Shown here: positions 34,160 through 42,654 of the stretch, piece after piece
Layout of the letters: every line of letters starts with the position of its first letter
How positions within the stretch are numbered: the first letter of the stretch is position 1
Assembly: GCA_964409165.1 (NCBI GenBank)
Contig: CAYPCH010000003.1
Location: 1-63,198, forward strand
Direction: 5' to 3'
DNA length: 63,198 nt
DNA from: CAYPCH01 sp964409165
Lineage (GTDB): Bacteria > Bacillota > Clostridia > Acetivibrionales > Acetivibrionaceae
Notes under the pieces: generated by a model
What the model was told of the DNA's origin: nothing
Databases searched by the model: none
What the model saw: only the letters and a program-made list of their open reading frames with translations
Made by a program: the position numbers and the translations under genes

Positions 34160-35587
34160 ATAAAAGACCTTCATGTACCGATATATAATGCATTAAAGAA
34201 GTATACCCGCTTAAATCCGGCATCTTTTCATATGCCTGGTCATAAGCTTGGGAAAGGGTTCCCGTCTAATCTTATTGATAAACTGTATTTGCTTGATGTA
34301 ACAGAAATTCCTGGGCTTGATGACCTTCATAACCCTACAGGCATTATCAGGGAGGCGCAGGAGCTTACAGCAAAGGCATACGGTTCAGATATTGCCTTTT
34401 TTTCAGTAAACGGTTCTACATGTGGCATACAGGCGGCTATTATGACAGTATGCAAGCCTGGAGACAAGTTGATAGTGGCAAGGGATTGTCATAAGTCTGT
34501 TATTGCCGGGATGATGCTTGCAGGAGTAAGACCTGTATATATTAAGCCCGAATTTGAAAAGACTTTTAATATACCCGGTGCAGTTAATATATCACAAGTC
34601 AGGAAAGCCCTTGAGGAAAATCCCGATACAGCTGGAGTTCTTATTACAAGACCCAATTATTATGGTATTTGTTGCGATATTGAAGCCATCTGTCATCTGG
34701 TTCACACGCATAATAAGGTGATTATTGTCGATGAAGCTCATGGAGCACATCTGAAGTTCTCTCAATTGCTTCCTGATTCTTCTTTGGAGTATGGTGCGGA
34801 TATTTGCATTCAAAGCGCACATAAGACTCTCCCTGCCTTTACGCAAGGGTCATATGTTCATGTTAAAGGCAACCTTGTAGATGCAGGAAGGCTTAAGTTG
34901 AATCTTAGTCTTATTGAAACTTCCAGTCCGTCGTATATTATTATGGCCTTTCTGGATATTGCCCGTGCTATAATGGAGTGTGAAGGAAAAGAAGCAATTG
35001 ACACCTTATTGGGAAATATCAGGCTTGTCGAAGAGAAAATCAATGAAAACAGCAGTTTTATGCTTCTTACTGAAAAAGCCGGGATAAATGCCGAATTAGA
35101 CAGGACGAGGATTGTCATTAATGTTAGCAAAACAGGGAAAACCGGATTTGAGGTTGGCAGAATACTTAGGGAGAACTATAATATACAAATAGAGATGGCA
35201 GATTTGTACAACATAGTTTGTATAGCAACAATAGCGAATACGAAGGAAGACTTTACAAGATTGTGCACAGCGCTTTTTAGGATTGAAAGGAATTTAATAA
35301 AACCTGCAATATTATCCGATATAAATATAGGGGAACTTGGTATTCCTGAACTAAAGCTGGACTTGAGAGAGGTTATGTACTCAAGGTCTGTGTGGAAGAA
35401 TATTTCCGAAGCTTCAGGTATGACAAGCAAAGGCATTGTAACCCCGTATCCTCCGGGCGTACCGGTGATATGTCCCGGTGAAGAGATTACTGAAAAAGCG
35501 TTGGAATATCTGAAGCATGTTATTGATGCTGGAGGAGTTGTAAACGGAGTTTCTGAAAACATGGAAATAGAAGTTGTGGCTCATTGA
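34160..35587 (+). CDS. Orn/Lys/Arg decarboxylase-family protein (fold type I PLP enzyme)
   Basis: Motifs are SFHMPGHKLGKGF at the N-terminus, DLHNPTG, FSVNGSTCGIQAA, VITRPNYYGICCDI-type core, IVDEAHGAHLKF (PLP-binding Asp-His) and the Schiff-base region SAHKTLPAFTQGS. Bacillus and clostridial members upstream of tmk are annotated as arginine or lysine decarboxylases; the substrate is uncertain. The first ATG is at 34232, but in-frame codons upstream encode DLHVPIYNALKKYTRLNPA, the normal family N-terminus. GGAGGG (34146-34151) is well placed for an ATA at 34160, so a non-canonical start (or a base error) is likely. tmk follows. Confidence 0.9.
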   Translation: MKDLHVPIYNALKKYTRLNPASFHMPGHKLGKGFPSNLIDKLYLLDVTEIPGLDDLHNPTGIIREAQELTAKAYGSDIAFFSVNGSTCGIQAAIMTVCKPGDKLIVARDCHKSVIAGMMLAGVRPVYIKPEFEKTFNIPGAVNISQVRKALEENPDTAGVLITRPNYYGICCDIEAICHLVHTHNKVIIVDEAHGAHLKFSQLLPDSSLEYGADICIQSAHKTLPAFTQGSYVHVKGNLVDAGRLKLNLSLIETSSPSYIIMAFLDIARAIMECEGKEAIDTLLGNIRLVEEKINENSSFMLLTEKAGINAELDRTRIVINVSKTGKTGFEVGRILRENYNIQIEMADLYNIVCIATIANTKEDFTRLCTALFRIERNLIKPAILSDINIGELGIPELKLDLREVMYSRSVWKNISEASGMTSKGIVTPYPPGVPVICPGEEITEKALEYLKHVIDAGGVVNGVSENMEIEVVAH

Positions 35588-35681
35588 AAAGTTTAATTGA
35601 ATACAATATCACGAAAATCAAAATATAATGAAAAACAAATATTTCAATGTAAAATCTTTTTTGCAACATATTGCAACATAT

Positions 35682-35781
35682 NNNNNNNNNNNNNNNNNNN
35701 NNNNNNNNNNNNNNNNNNNNNNNNNNNNNNNNNNNNNNNNNNNNNNNNNNNNNNNNNNNNNNNNNNNNNNNNNNNNNNNNN
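35682..35781. other. Assembly gap (100 N) with 21-bp duplicated flanks
   Basis: The 21 bases 35661-35681, themselves two tandem TTGCAACATA units, recur at 35782-35802. The gap lies between the decarboxylase gene and tmk; 35588-35831 shows no gene. A short tandem TTGCAACATA array may have stopped the assembler. Confidence 0.85.
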
Positions 35782-35831
35782 TTGCAACATATTGCAACAT
35801 ATATAGTTTTAAATAAAATCGGAGGGCAACT

Positions 35832-36455
35832 ATGAGAAGGGGATTGTTAATTACAGCAGAAGGCACGGACGGTTCGGGTAAGTCAACCCAGATCAAGCTT
35901 ATGGAGGATTACCTTAAGGGGAAAGGGTTTGAGGTTATTATAACAAGAGAACCGGGTGGTAACTCCATAGGGGAGAAAATACGATCTCTTATACTGGATC
36001 CGGGCAATTCTGAAATGGCTCACACAACTGAAATGCTACTGTATGCTTCATCGCGTGCCCAACTGGTTTCAGAACTTATAAAACCTGCGGTTACAATGGG
36101 TAAAATGGTCATCTGTGACAGGTTCGTGGATTCAAGCTATGTTTATCAGGGCTTCGGAAGAGGGATTGATATTGAAACAATAGAAACGGTAAACAGAGCA
36201 GCATTAAATGGAATGGAACCCGATATAACATTCTTTTTTAATATAAGTCCTGAAATTGCACTGAAAAGAAGAATAGATTCTACAGGGGCAGACAGGATTG
36301 AAAAAGAGGCTATGGATTTTCATATGAGGGTGTACAATGGGTACAAGATTTTGGCAGCAAGATACCCTCAAAGGATTAAAACCATTGACAGCAACAGGAG
36401 TATTGAAGAGATATTCAGCGATGTAAAAGACTGTCTTGAAGAATACATAAAATAA
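35832..36455 (+). CDS. tmk: Thymidylate kinase
   Basis: Tmk phosphorylates dTMP to dTDP. The 207-aa protein has the P-loop EGTDGSGKSTQ, the substrate motif REPGGNSIGEKIR, VICDRFVDSSYVYQG (DR motif) and the lid region RRIDSTGADRIE. A Shine-Dalgarno CGGAGGGC precedes the ATG. It opens the conserved block tmk-yaaR-holB-yaaT-trmN6-rsmI seen in Bacillus and relatives. Confidence 0.97.
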   Translation: MRRGLLITAEGTDGSGKSTQIKLMEDYLKGKGFEVIITREPGGNSIGEKIRSLILDPGNSEMAHTTEMLLYASSRAQLVSELIKPAVTMGKMVICDRFVDSSYVYQGFGRGIDIETIETVNRAALNGMEPDITFFFNISPEIALKRRIDSTGADRIEKEAMDFHMRVYNGYKILAARYPQRIKTIDSNRSIEEIFSDVKDCLEEYIK

Positions 36456-36488
36456 ACGGCCGGATTATATTGTTTAGGAGTGTATATC

Positions 36489-36941
36489 ATGAAGATAAGG
36501 GAAAGCGTTGGAAGTACTGCAAATGTAACCTCAATAGCCGGCAAGGATGAAAAGAAATTATCCGATTTGGGGGGTACAAGCTTTAAAGGTCACTTAAAGC
36601 AATTTGAGAGCCGTGATGGAGATGAGAGAATATGTCAACTGGTAAGTCAGATACAGGAGCAGGGTGAAAAACTTGGGAAGAAGGTTGATGTTCGGGAATT
36701 GAAAGTTTATAAGAGAATGATATCTGAATTTTTGGATGAGGCTCTCAATAATTCCCGGCAATTTTCAAAGGACAGTCGTCTTGACAGAAGGGGAAGATAT
36801 AAGGTATATGCTACGGTTAAGAAAATCAACGAGGAGTTGGATGAGCTTACCAGTGATGTTTTGAGTTCCCAAAACGACAACATTAAAATACTTCAGAGGA
36901 TAGAAGATATAAGAGGTCTTGTTTTAGACCTGATGTTATAG
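36489..36941 (+). CDS. yaaR: YaaR family protein (DUF327)
   Basis: This 150-aa soluble helical protein shows the YaaR pattern: QGEKLGKKVDVRELKVYKRM, ISEFLDEALNNSRQFSKDS and LDRRGRYKVYATVKKINEEL. The biochemical role is unknown. It sits between tmk and holB exactly as in Bacillus subtilis. ATG 36489 with TAGGAG 8 bp upstream is preferred to ATG 36480, which lies in the ribosome site. Confidence 0.9.
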   Translation: MKIRESVGSTANVTSIAGKDEKKLSDLGGTSFKGHLKQFESRDGDERICQLVSQIQEQGEKLGKKVDVRELKVYKRMISEFLDEALNNSRQFSKDSRLDRRGRYKVYATVKKINEELDELTSDVLSSQNDNIKILQRIEDIRGLVLDLML

Positions 36942-36965
36942 AGACAAGGAATAAAGAGGTGCATT

Positions 36966-37955
36966 GTGGATTTTAACGGTATTGTAGGGCAGAATGAAAT
37001 AGTTGAGGCATTAAAAGCTCAAATTAAAAACAATAAAATAGGACATGCATACATTTTTTCAGGGCCTTCAGGAATAGGAAAGAGGACAATGGCAGAAGTT
37101 TTTTCTTCAATATTGCTCTGTTCCGATCAGGGGAGTACAAAGCGTTGTGGCAGTTGTCAATCATGTCTTCTCTTCGATAACAATTCGAATCCAGACTATT
37201 ATGTGCTTGAAGCCGAAGAAGCAAGTATTAAAATAGAGGGAATAAGAAATATGTTGCATCATATTTCCACAAGACCCCTCTACTCTGGGCGTAAGATATA
37301 TTTAATACCAGAGGCTGAAAAGATGACCGTACAAGCTCAAAATTGCCTTTTAAAAACCCTTGAGGAACCGCCAGATTATACAACCATTATACTTACTGTA
37401 GTGAGCTATGAGAGTTTATTGGAGACTATACGTTCGAGATGTGTGAGATATAATTTTAAAAAGAATACTTTTTCCGAGGTAAGAGAATTTTTAAAGGTGC
37501 GGTTTGGAGCTAATATTGATGGAATTGATTATGCAACATCCTATTCAGATGGTGTAATAGGAAGGGCTTTGGATATTTGGGAGTCGGACGGATTCAAGGA
37601 GATGCGTGATAAGCTTTTTGACATTATTTTGAAGCTTAATGAATCAAAGCTTATAGATGTATTTAATGTGTATAGCTTTTTTGATGATAATAAGGACATA
37701 ATTGATTCTGTACTTGATTTAATGCTTGTTTTTTACAGGGATTTTTTAGTTTTTAGAAAGACTGGAAATGAAAATGTGTTGATTAATTCAGATAAAAAGG
37801 ATATTATATTAAATAATATGGGTAGGTTTTCGGAAGAAAAGTTGCACCATAATATAAAGGTTATTGAAAACGCTTACAGCAATATTAAACGTAATGCCAA
37901 TTATCAACTGGCTATAGAGGTTATGCTTATGAAACTTCAGGAGGAAGGTCTATAA
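36966..37955 (+). CDS. holB: DNA polymerase III delta-prime subunit
   Basis: This clamp-loader subunit (329 aa, AAA+ fold) has FSGPSGIGKRTMAE (Walker A-like), a zinc-binding module CGSCQSCLLFD, KIYLIPEAEKMTVQAQN, LLKTLEEPP and the SRC arginine-finger motif in ETIRSRCVR. The start is GTG 36966 after AAGAGGTGC. It overlaps the next gene (yaaT) by one base, so the two are coupled. Confidence 0.95.
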   Translation: MDFNGIVGQNEIVEALKAQIKNNKIGHAYIFSGPSGIGKRTMAEVFSSILLCSDQGSTKRCGSCQSCLLFDNNSNPDYYVLEAEEASIKIEGIRNMLHHISTRPLYSGRKIYLIPEAEKMTVQAQNCLLKTLEEPPDYTTIILTVVSYESLLETIRSRCVRYNFKKNTFSEVREFLKVRFGANIDGIDYATSYSDGVIGRALDIWESDGFKEMRDKLFDIILKLNESKLIDVFNVYSFFDDNKDIIDSVLDLMLVFYRDFLVFRKTGNENVLINSDKKDIILNNMGRFSEEKLHHNIKVIENAYSNIKRNANYQLAIEVMLMKLQEEGL

Positions 37956-38827
37956 TGGTAAAGGTGGTTGGAGTAAGATTTAAAAAGGCAGGGAAAATAT
38001 ATTATTTTGACCCTGATGAATTGATTATAGATTTGCACGAGAATGTTATAGTTGAGACTGCACGAGGTGTGGAATTCGGGGAAGTAGTGGTACCTAATAC
38101 GGAGATTTCCGAGGGTGAAGTTGTATCGCCTTTAAAGAAGGTTATCAGGATAGCAACTCCCGAGGACAAAGTTCACTATGAAGAGAATATTGCTAAGGAA
38201 AAAGAGGCAATAGAGATTTGTCTTCAAAAGATTGAACACCACAATCTTGATATGAAGCTTATTGATGTAGAATATACATTTGACAATAACAAGGTTTTGT
38301 TTTATTTCACTGCTGATGGCAGAGTGGATTTCAGGGAACTGGTTAAAGACTTGGCATCGGTATTCAGGACGAGAATAGAGTTAAGGCAGATAGGTGTAAG
38401 AGATGAGGCAAAAATGATGGGGGGCTTGGGAGTTTGTGGTCGGGTGCTTTGTTGCAACTCCTTTTTGGGTGATTTTCAGCCTGTATCCATAAAAATGGCA
38501 AAAGAGCAAGGCTTGTCTCTCAATCCGACGAAAATATCGGGGGCTTGCGGGAGGCTTATGTGCTGTTTGAAATATGAACAGGAGGCCTATGAGGAAATAA
38601 TAGGAAGAGTGCCTAAGGAGGGTGCTATTGTTGCGACACCTGAAGGACAGGGAGTTGTGATGGCTATAAGCCTCTTGAAGGAAATGATAAAGGTTAAGCT
38701 TGATAAGGGTAATGAAACCGATCTGAAAATATATAAGGCAAGTGAAGTTAAGATTATAAAAGATGTGGTTCATGTGCAAGAAACAGAAGAAATTAATATA
38801 GATGAACTGAAACATTTGGAAGACTAA
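37955..38827 (+). CDS. ricT: PSP1 domain protein YaaT/RicT
   Basis: This 290-aa protein has the PSP1 C-terminal domain: VETARGVEFGEVV, FRELVKDLASVFRTRIELRQI, GVRDEAKMMGGLGVCGR and the cysteine-rich LCCNSFLGDF and GACGRLMCCLKYEQEAY. In Bacillus this protein works with YlbF and YmcA in RNA maturation and sporulation control and carries iron-sulfur clusters bound by such cysteines. The ATG overlaps the holB stop. Confidence 0.94.
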   Translation: MVKVVGVRFKKAGKIYYFDPDELIIDLHENVIVETARGVEFGEVVVPNTEISEGEVVSPLKKVIRIATPEDKVHYEENIAKEKEAIEICLQKIEHHNLDMKLIDVEYTFDNNKVLFYFTADGRVDFRELVKDLASVFRTRIELRQIGVRDEAKMMGGLGVCGRVLCCNSFLGDFQPVSIKMAKEQGLSLNPTKISGACGRLMCCLKYEQEAYEEIIGRVPKEGAIVATPEGQGVVMAISLLKEMIKVKLDKGNETDLKIYKASEVKIIKDVVHVQETEEINIDELKHLED

Positions 38828-39000
38828 TGTTCGTGTAATTCAAAGAGTTTTTATAAGTTCGTATAAAAAAGATAATTTATATAAAAAAGAGTTTTCTTTC
38901 TTGAAAATTGATGGTAGAATAGAAAAGTCATTAGTACTAAGTAATTTTAGGTATAGACTAAAATGTAAATTAAATATTTTTTATAGGAGGTGTACCGATT

Positions 39001-39171
39001 ATGGCATATTTTATTAAAGATTCATGTATAAGTTGTGGTGCATGCGAATCAGAGTGCCCGGTATCTTGCATTTCAGCGGGCGATAGCATTTATGTGATTG
39101 ATGAAGATGCCTGCATTGATTGTGGAGCGTGTGCAAATGTTTGTCCAGTTGATGCTCCTGAACAGAAATAA
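39001..39171 (+). CDS. 2[4Fe-4S] ferredoxin
   Basis: This 56-aa protein has two cluster motifs: CISCGACESECP and CIDCGACANVCP. It begins MAYFIKDSC and ends VDAPEQK. This is the small clostridial electron carrier for pyruvate:ferredoxin oxidoreductase and hydrogenases. ATAGGAGGTG lies upstream of the ATG. It is inserted between yaaT and trmN6, where Bacillus has yabA. A 170-bp gap before it suggests its own promoter. Confidence 0.97.
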   Translation: MAYFIKDSCISCGACESECPVSCISAGDSIYVIDEDACIDCGACANVCPVDAPEQK

Positions 39172-39281
39172 AAGATTGTAAAGGGGAGTTAAGAGAAGAA
39201 TTTGTTCTTTATCTTGCTCCTTTTTTGTTATCATATTTGCTAAGGAATGAGTAAAATAATGTAATGTAAGGTGTTTTTAGA

Positions 39282-40037
39282 TTGAATATAAATCTTTATG
39301 ATGATGAAAGAATAGACGATTTACAATATAAGGGCTTAAAGCTCATACAAAAGAAAGGTGGTTTTTGTTTCGGGCTTGACGCTGTATTAGTTGCGAATTT
39401 TGCAGATGTAAAAAAAGGCGACAGCGTAATAGATTTAGGTACCGGCACAGGTATAATCCCTATACTTATAGCAGGTAAGACTGAAGCTACTGCTGTTATC
39501 GGACTTGAGATCCAGAATGAAATGGCGGATATGGCGAAAAGAAGTGTTGAGATGAATAGTCTTGGTGACAGGGTCAGGATTGTATCAGGAGACATCAAAA
39601 ACAGTGTTGAGAATTTTGGTGCGTCAAGTTTTAATGTGGTTGTCACCAACCCTCCATATATGAATCATGGCGGAGGATTGTTAAATACAAGTGACACAAA
39701 GGCTATATCAAGGCATGAGATACTATGTACTTTGGAAGATGTAATAAAGGCTTCCGGGAGGCTTTTGATACCGGGAGGGCAGTTTGCAATGGTTCACAGA
39801 CCCGACAGACTTGCGGATATAGTTTGGCTTATGCGCAAGTATGAGATAGAGCCGAAATATTTGAGATTTGTGTATCCTTCACCATATAAAAAAGCCAATC
39901 TTTTGCTGATAAAGGGGTCAAGGCAGGGCAGACCTCAGCTTAAAATGATGGAGCCATTATATGTGTACGATGAAAAAGGAAACTTTTCAAAGGAAATTAA
40001 TGAAATTTATTGCAGAGAGGTAGAGGATATTGAGTAG
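39282..40037 (+). CDS. trmN6: tRNA1(Val) (adenine-N6)-methyltransferase family protein (YabB)
   Basis: This class I SAM methyltransferase of 251 aa has GGFCFGLDAVLVANFA, motif I VIDLGTGTGIIPIL, VIGLEIQNEMADMAKRS and the catalytic NPPY in VVVTNPPYMNHGG. TTG 39282 is the likely start, after GTAAGGTG. It overlaps rsmI by 8 bp as in Bacillus (yabB-yabC); the small GIY-YIG gene yazA that separates them in Bacillus is absent. Confidence 0.92.
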   Translation: MNINLYDDERIDDLQYKGLKLIQKKGGFCFGLDAVLVANFADVKKGDSVIDLGTGTGIIPILIAGKTEATAVIGLEIQNEMADMAKRSVEMNSLGDRVRIVSGDIKNSVENFGASSFNVVVTNPPYMNHGGGLLNTSDTKAISRHEILCTLEDVIKASGRLLIPGGQFAMVHRPDRLADIVWLMRKYEIEPKYLRFVYPSPYKKANLLLIKGSRQGRPQLKMMEPLYVYDEKGNFSKEINEIYCREVEDIE

Positions 40038-40872
40038 TAAAGGTATGCTATATCTGGTTGCAACACCAATAGGAAATATGGAAGACATAACATTAAGAGC
40101 TGTAAGAATCCTTGGTGAAGTTGATCTGATTGCGGCAGAAGATACGAGACAGGCACTTAAGCTTTTGAATCATTTAAATATTAAGAAAGCGCTCGTTAGC
40201 TATCATGAGCATAACAAGATGTCTAAGAGTCACTTTTTGATTCGGGAGATGGAAGAAGGAAAAAGCATTGCTCTGGTTTGTGACGCAGGAACGCCGGGTA
40301 TATCCGACCCCGGGGAAGACCTTGTGAAACAGTGCATTGAAAATGGGATCAATGTTACAATGGTGCCCGGACCGGTAGCGGCTGTTACTGGATTGGTATT
40401 GTCAGGATTTCCTGCAGGAAGGTTTGTTTTTGAGGGATTTCTTCCAACTAATAAAAGGGTCAGGAAAGAACGCCTTCAGTCTCTTATGGATGAAATAAGA
40501 ACCATCGTTCTTTATGAAGCTCCCCATAAGCTTATCTTTACGCTCAAAGATTTGTATGAAGCTTTTGGCAATAGAAAAATAGCATTAGCCCGGGAACTTA
40601 CAAAGAAGTTTGAGGAGATAATAAGGTGTACCATATCCGAAGCAATGGCATTGTATCAGCAGCAATCTCCAAGAGGAGAGTATGTTTTGATTGTTGAAGG
40701 AGCAGACGAGAAAAAGCTTTTGTTAGAAGAAAAAAGCAAATGGGATACTATGAGTATATCGGATCATTATAATATGTACCTTTCTGAGGGCTTGGACAAA
40801 AAGGATGCAATGAAAAGGGTTGCAAAAGACAGGGGAATAAGTAAAAGGGAAGTATACAATGAATTGATTTAG
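40030..40872 (+). CDS. rsmI: 16S rRNA (cytidine1402-2'-O)-methyltransferase
   Basis: RsmI methylates C1402 of 16S rRNA in the decoding centre. The 280-aa tetrapyrrole-methylase-fold protein has LYLVATPIGNMEDITLRAV, LIAAEDTRQALKLL, SYHEHNK, VCDAGTPGISDPGEDLV, PGPVAAVTGLVLSG and FEGFLPTNK. The start is TTG 40030, overlapping the trmN6 stop. The stop codon lies inside the left arm of a family III repeat. Confidence 0.96.
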   Translation: MSSKGMLYLVATPIGNMEDITLRAVRILGEVDLIAAEDTRQALKLLNHLNIKKALVSYHEHNKMSKSHFLIREMEEGKSIALVCDAGTPGISDPGEDLVKQCIENGINVTMVPGPVAAVTGLVLSGFPAGRFVFEGFLPTNKRVRKERLQSLMDEIRTIVLYEAPHKLIFTLKDLYEAFGNRKIALARELTKKFEEIIRCTISEAMALYQQQSPRGEYVLIVEGADEKKLLLEEKSKWDTMSISDHYNMYLSEGLDKKDAMKRVAKDRGISKREVYNELI

Positions 40873-40961
40873 GTCTCTTTCATTTTACTCCAAGAGGCCT
40901 AACAAAAAGCTTCAGGACATTGAGTCCCTTGCTTTTTGCCGGATTTCCTTTCAGGAAATGG
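40869..40961. repeat. Family III palindromic repeat, full copy
   Basis: This is a close copy of 17187-17281: TTAGGTCTCTT arm, TCATTTTACTCC loop, AAGAGGCCTAA arm (40892-40902), then an AAAGCTTC.GGAC/GTCCC.TTGCTTT hairpin and TTTCAGGAAATGG. It starts inside the rsmI stop codon (TAG 40870-40872). Confidence 0.8.
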
Positions 40962-40963
40962 CT

Positions 40964-41006
40964 ATAATAAAAGGAGTCTAAATTTTATTCAGACTCCTTT
41001 TATTAT
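40964..41006. terminator. Bidirectional terminator of rsmI and abrB
   Basis: A 16-bp perfect stem, ATAATAAAAGGAGTCT (40964-40979) with its complement (40991-41006), around an 11-nt loop. T-runs are present in both directions. Confidence 0.9.
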
Positions 41007-41019
41007 AATACTTTGCAAA

Positions 41020-41259
41020 CTATTTCTTCAATTCTCTCATGCAATCTGGGCAAATGTTTTTGCCTTTGTATACAGCTACGTCTTTAGCATTGGCGCAGAA
41101 AATACAAGCAGGCTCATACTTCTTAAGAATGATAGTTGCACCGTCAACGTAAATTTCGAGAGCATCCTTTTCAGCAATGTCAAGAGTCCTTCTAAGTTCG
41201 ATTGGTAGAACAACTCTCCCTAATTCGTCAACTTTTCTTACGATACCTGTAGATTTCAT
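41020..41259 (-). CDS. abrB: AbrB-family transition-state regulator
   Basis: This 79-aa DNA-binding protein has the AbrB swapped-hairpin domain at 1-47 (MKSTGIVRKVDELGRVVLPI, RRTLDIAEKDALEIYVDG). The C-terminal part carries CIFCANAKDV and ICPDCMREL, a CxxC..CxxC pair that may bind zinc. It regulates transition-phase and sporulation genes. Its promoter at 41308-41336 carries a Spo0A box. Its location between rsmI and metG matches Bacillus. Confidence 0.96.
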   Translation of the reverse strand: MKSTGIVRKVDELGRVVLPIELRRTLDIAEKDALEIYVDGATIILKKYEPACIFCANAKDVAVYKGKNICPDCMRELKK

Positions 41260-41286
41260 AAATTATCCTCCTTCGATATTACAGTA

Positions 41287-41336
41287 TTCGACAAACTTTG
41301 CATTTCTATCGTACCATAAATGCCAATAATAGTCAA
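41287..41336 (-). promoter_or_regulatory. abrB promoter with Spo0A box
   Basis: On the minus strand TTGACT (41336-41331) and TACGAT (41313-41308) are spaced by 17 bp. Just downstream of the expected start point lies TGTCGAA (41293-41287), a perfect Spo0A box (TGNCGAA). In Bacillus Spo0A-P represses abrB through boxes in the same relative place. Confidence 0.65.
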
Positions 41337-41376
41337 CAGTTATTTTTATGTTTTTCAAGAAAATACAAATATAATT

Positions 41377-41409
41377 TAAGGCTTTGTTAGAATAAAATAC
41401 AAAGCCTTA
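41377..41409. other. Hairpin in the abrB-spmA intergenic region
   Basis: TAAGGCTTTGT (41377-41387) pairs with ACAAAGCCTTA (41399-41409). It may be a terminator for an unseen transcript. The rest of 41337-42051 contains the assembly gap, a second TGTCGAA (complement, 41897-41903) and a direct repeat ATTGGCATAT..TTGGA.CAC (41918-41939 and 41982-42004), but no gene. Confidence 0.5.
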
Positions 41410-41549
41410 TTCTAGATGCCTTAGCGTGAAATAATAGATTTAAAATTGGGTATCCTTGATTAGTATTCAATTATATTTTTGAGGCATAATCTCAAAAAGC
41501 AAAGATAAATATAATTCCATATATATAATTTATTTGACCAGAGTACCAG

Positions 41550-41649
41550 NNNNNNNNNNNNNNNNNNNNNNNNNNNNNNNNNNNNNNNNNNNNNNNNNNN
41601 NNNNNNNNNNNNNNNNNNNNNNNNNNNNNNNNNNNNNNNNNNNNNNNNN
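41550..41649. other. Assembly gap (100 N) with 55-bp duplicated flanks
   Basis: Bases 41495-41549 are identical to 41650-41704 (55 bp). As at 8591 and 53120, this indicates a contig overlap of fixed length rather than missing sequence. Confidence 0.9.
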
Positions 41650-42051
41650 AAAAGCAAAGATAAATATAATTCCATATATATAATTTATTTGACCAGAGTA
41701 CCAGTGACCCTTAATAAAATTCATTTTTAGGATGTGAGCACAAACAGAAAAGTGTATTTTTAACATTATGAAAAATCAGAAAGCAGTTATGTAAAAAGTA
41801 CTAGGTTATAAAGCAAATATAGTAGATAAAAGGGGGGTTATCTAATAATTTACTGGTAAATGCAATAAACCCAACAAAGCATAGTATATGACTAAATTCG
41901 ACAAAAAATCTCTATTACATTGGCATATGTTTGGAGCACTTGTATTAAAAGTCTTTTTCAAGTTATTTTCTCTAACTTTGTATTGGCATATATGCTTGGA
42001 ACACCTCATATAAATTATTAGATATCACAGATAGTATAAGAGGTTTTTGCA

Positions 42052-42654
42052 GTGCTAAACTATATTTGGTTTGGAATGCTGGTTGTAGGGTTTATAGTAG
42101 GTATAATGAACGGAAGGATTGAAGAAGTAACACAGGCGGTTGTGGATTCATCTAAAACCGCAATAGAAATAAGCATAGGGCTTATGGGGATAATGTGTCT
42201 TTGGACCGGCCTTATGGGAATTGCTGAGAAAAGCGGAATTATAAGAGGAATATCAAAACTTGTGCGGCCTGTAATTAAGTTTCTGTTTCCCGGAATACCT
42301 AAGGATCACCCTGCTACAGGAGCAGTAGTAATGAACCTTACGGCCAACTTTTTAGGACTTGGGAATGCAGCAACCCCTTTGGGTTTGAAGGCAATGAATG
42401 AGCTTCAGAAACTCAATAGGCAAAAAGATACTGCAACAAATGAAATGAGTATGTTTCTTGTTTTAAATACTGCATGTATTCAGTTTATTCCTACGACAAT
42501 CATTGCTCTTAGGGCGGCATCGGGGTCAAAGAACCCTACGGAAATCATAGGTACAATCTGGGTTGCCACCATTTGTGCAACCATCTCAGGTGTTATTGCG
42601 GCAAAAATATTTTCATTGTTTACGAAAAATAAGCTCAGGAGAGGCAGAGCATGA
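42052..42654 (+). CDS. spmA: Spore maturation protein A (nucleoside-recognition domain)
   Basis: This 200-aa polytopic membrane protein carries the Gate/nucleoside recognition domain: VTQAVVDSSKTAIEISIGL, CLWTGLMGIAEKSG and GAVVMNLTANFLGLGNAATP. With SpmB it is needed for spore core dehydration and heat resistance in Bacillus and clostridia. The start is GTG 42052 after AAGAGG. It overlaps spmB by 4 bp (ATGA). Two direct repeats with CATATG/CATATATG cores lie upstream and could be part of a sporulation promoter. Confidence 0.95.
   Translation: MLNYIWFGMLVVGFIVGIMNGRIEEVTQAVVDSSKTAIEISIGLMGIMCLWTGLMGIAEKSGIIRGISKLVRPVIKFLFPGIPKDHPATGAVVMNLTANFLGLGNAATPLGLKAMNELQKLNRQKDTATNEMSMFLVLNTACIQFIPTTIIALRAASGSKNPTEIIGTIWVATICATISGVIAAKIFSLFTKNKLRRGRA

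Noticed and set aside
35597..35816. TTGCAACATA repeats considered as a CRISPR or iteron array
   Set aside because: Only two tandem units are visible and they are duplicated by the assembly gap; no spacers and no replication gene.
41460..41766. Minus-strand frames across the 41550 gap
   Set aside because: Composed of a duplicated 55-bp flank plus Ns; no homology and no ribosome site.
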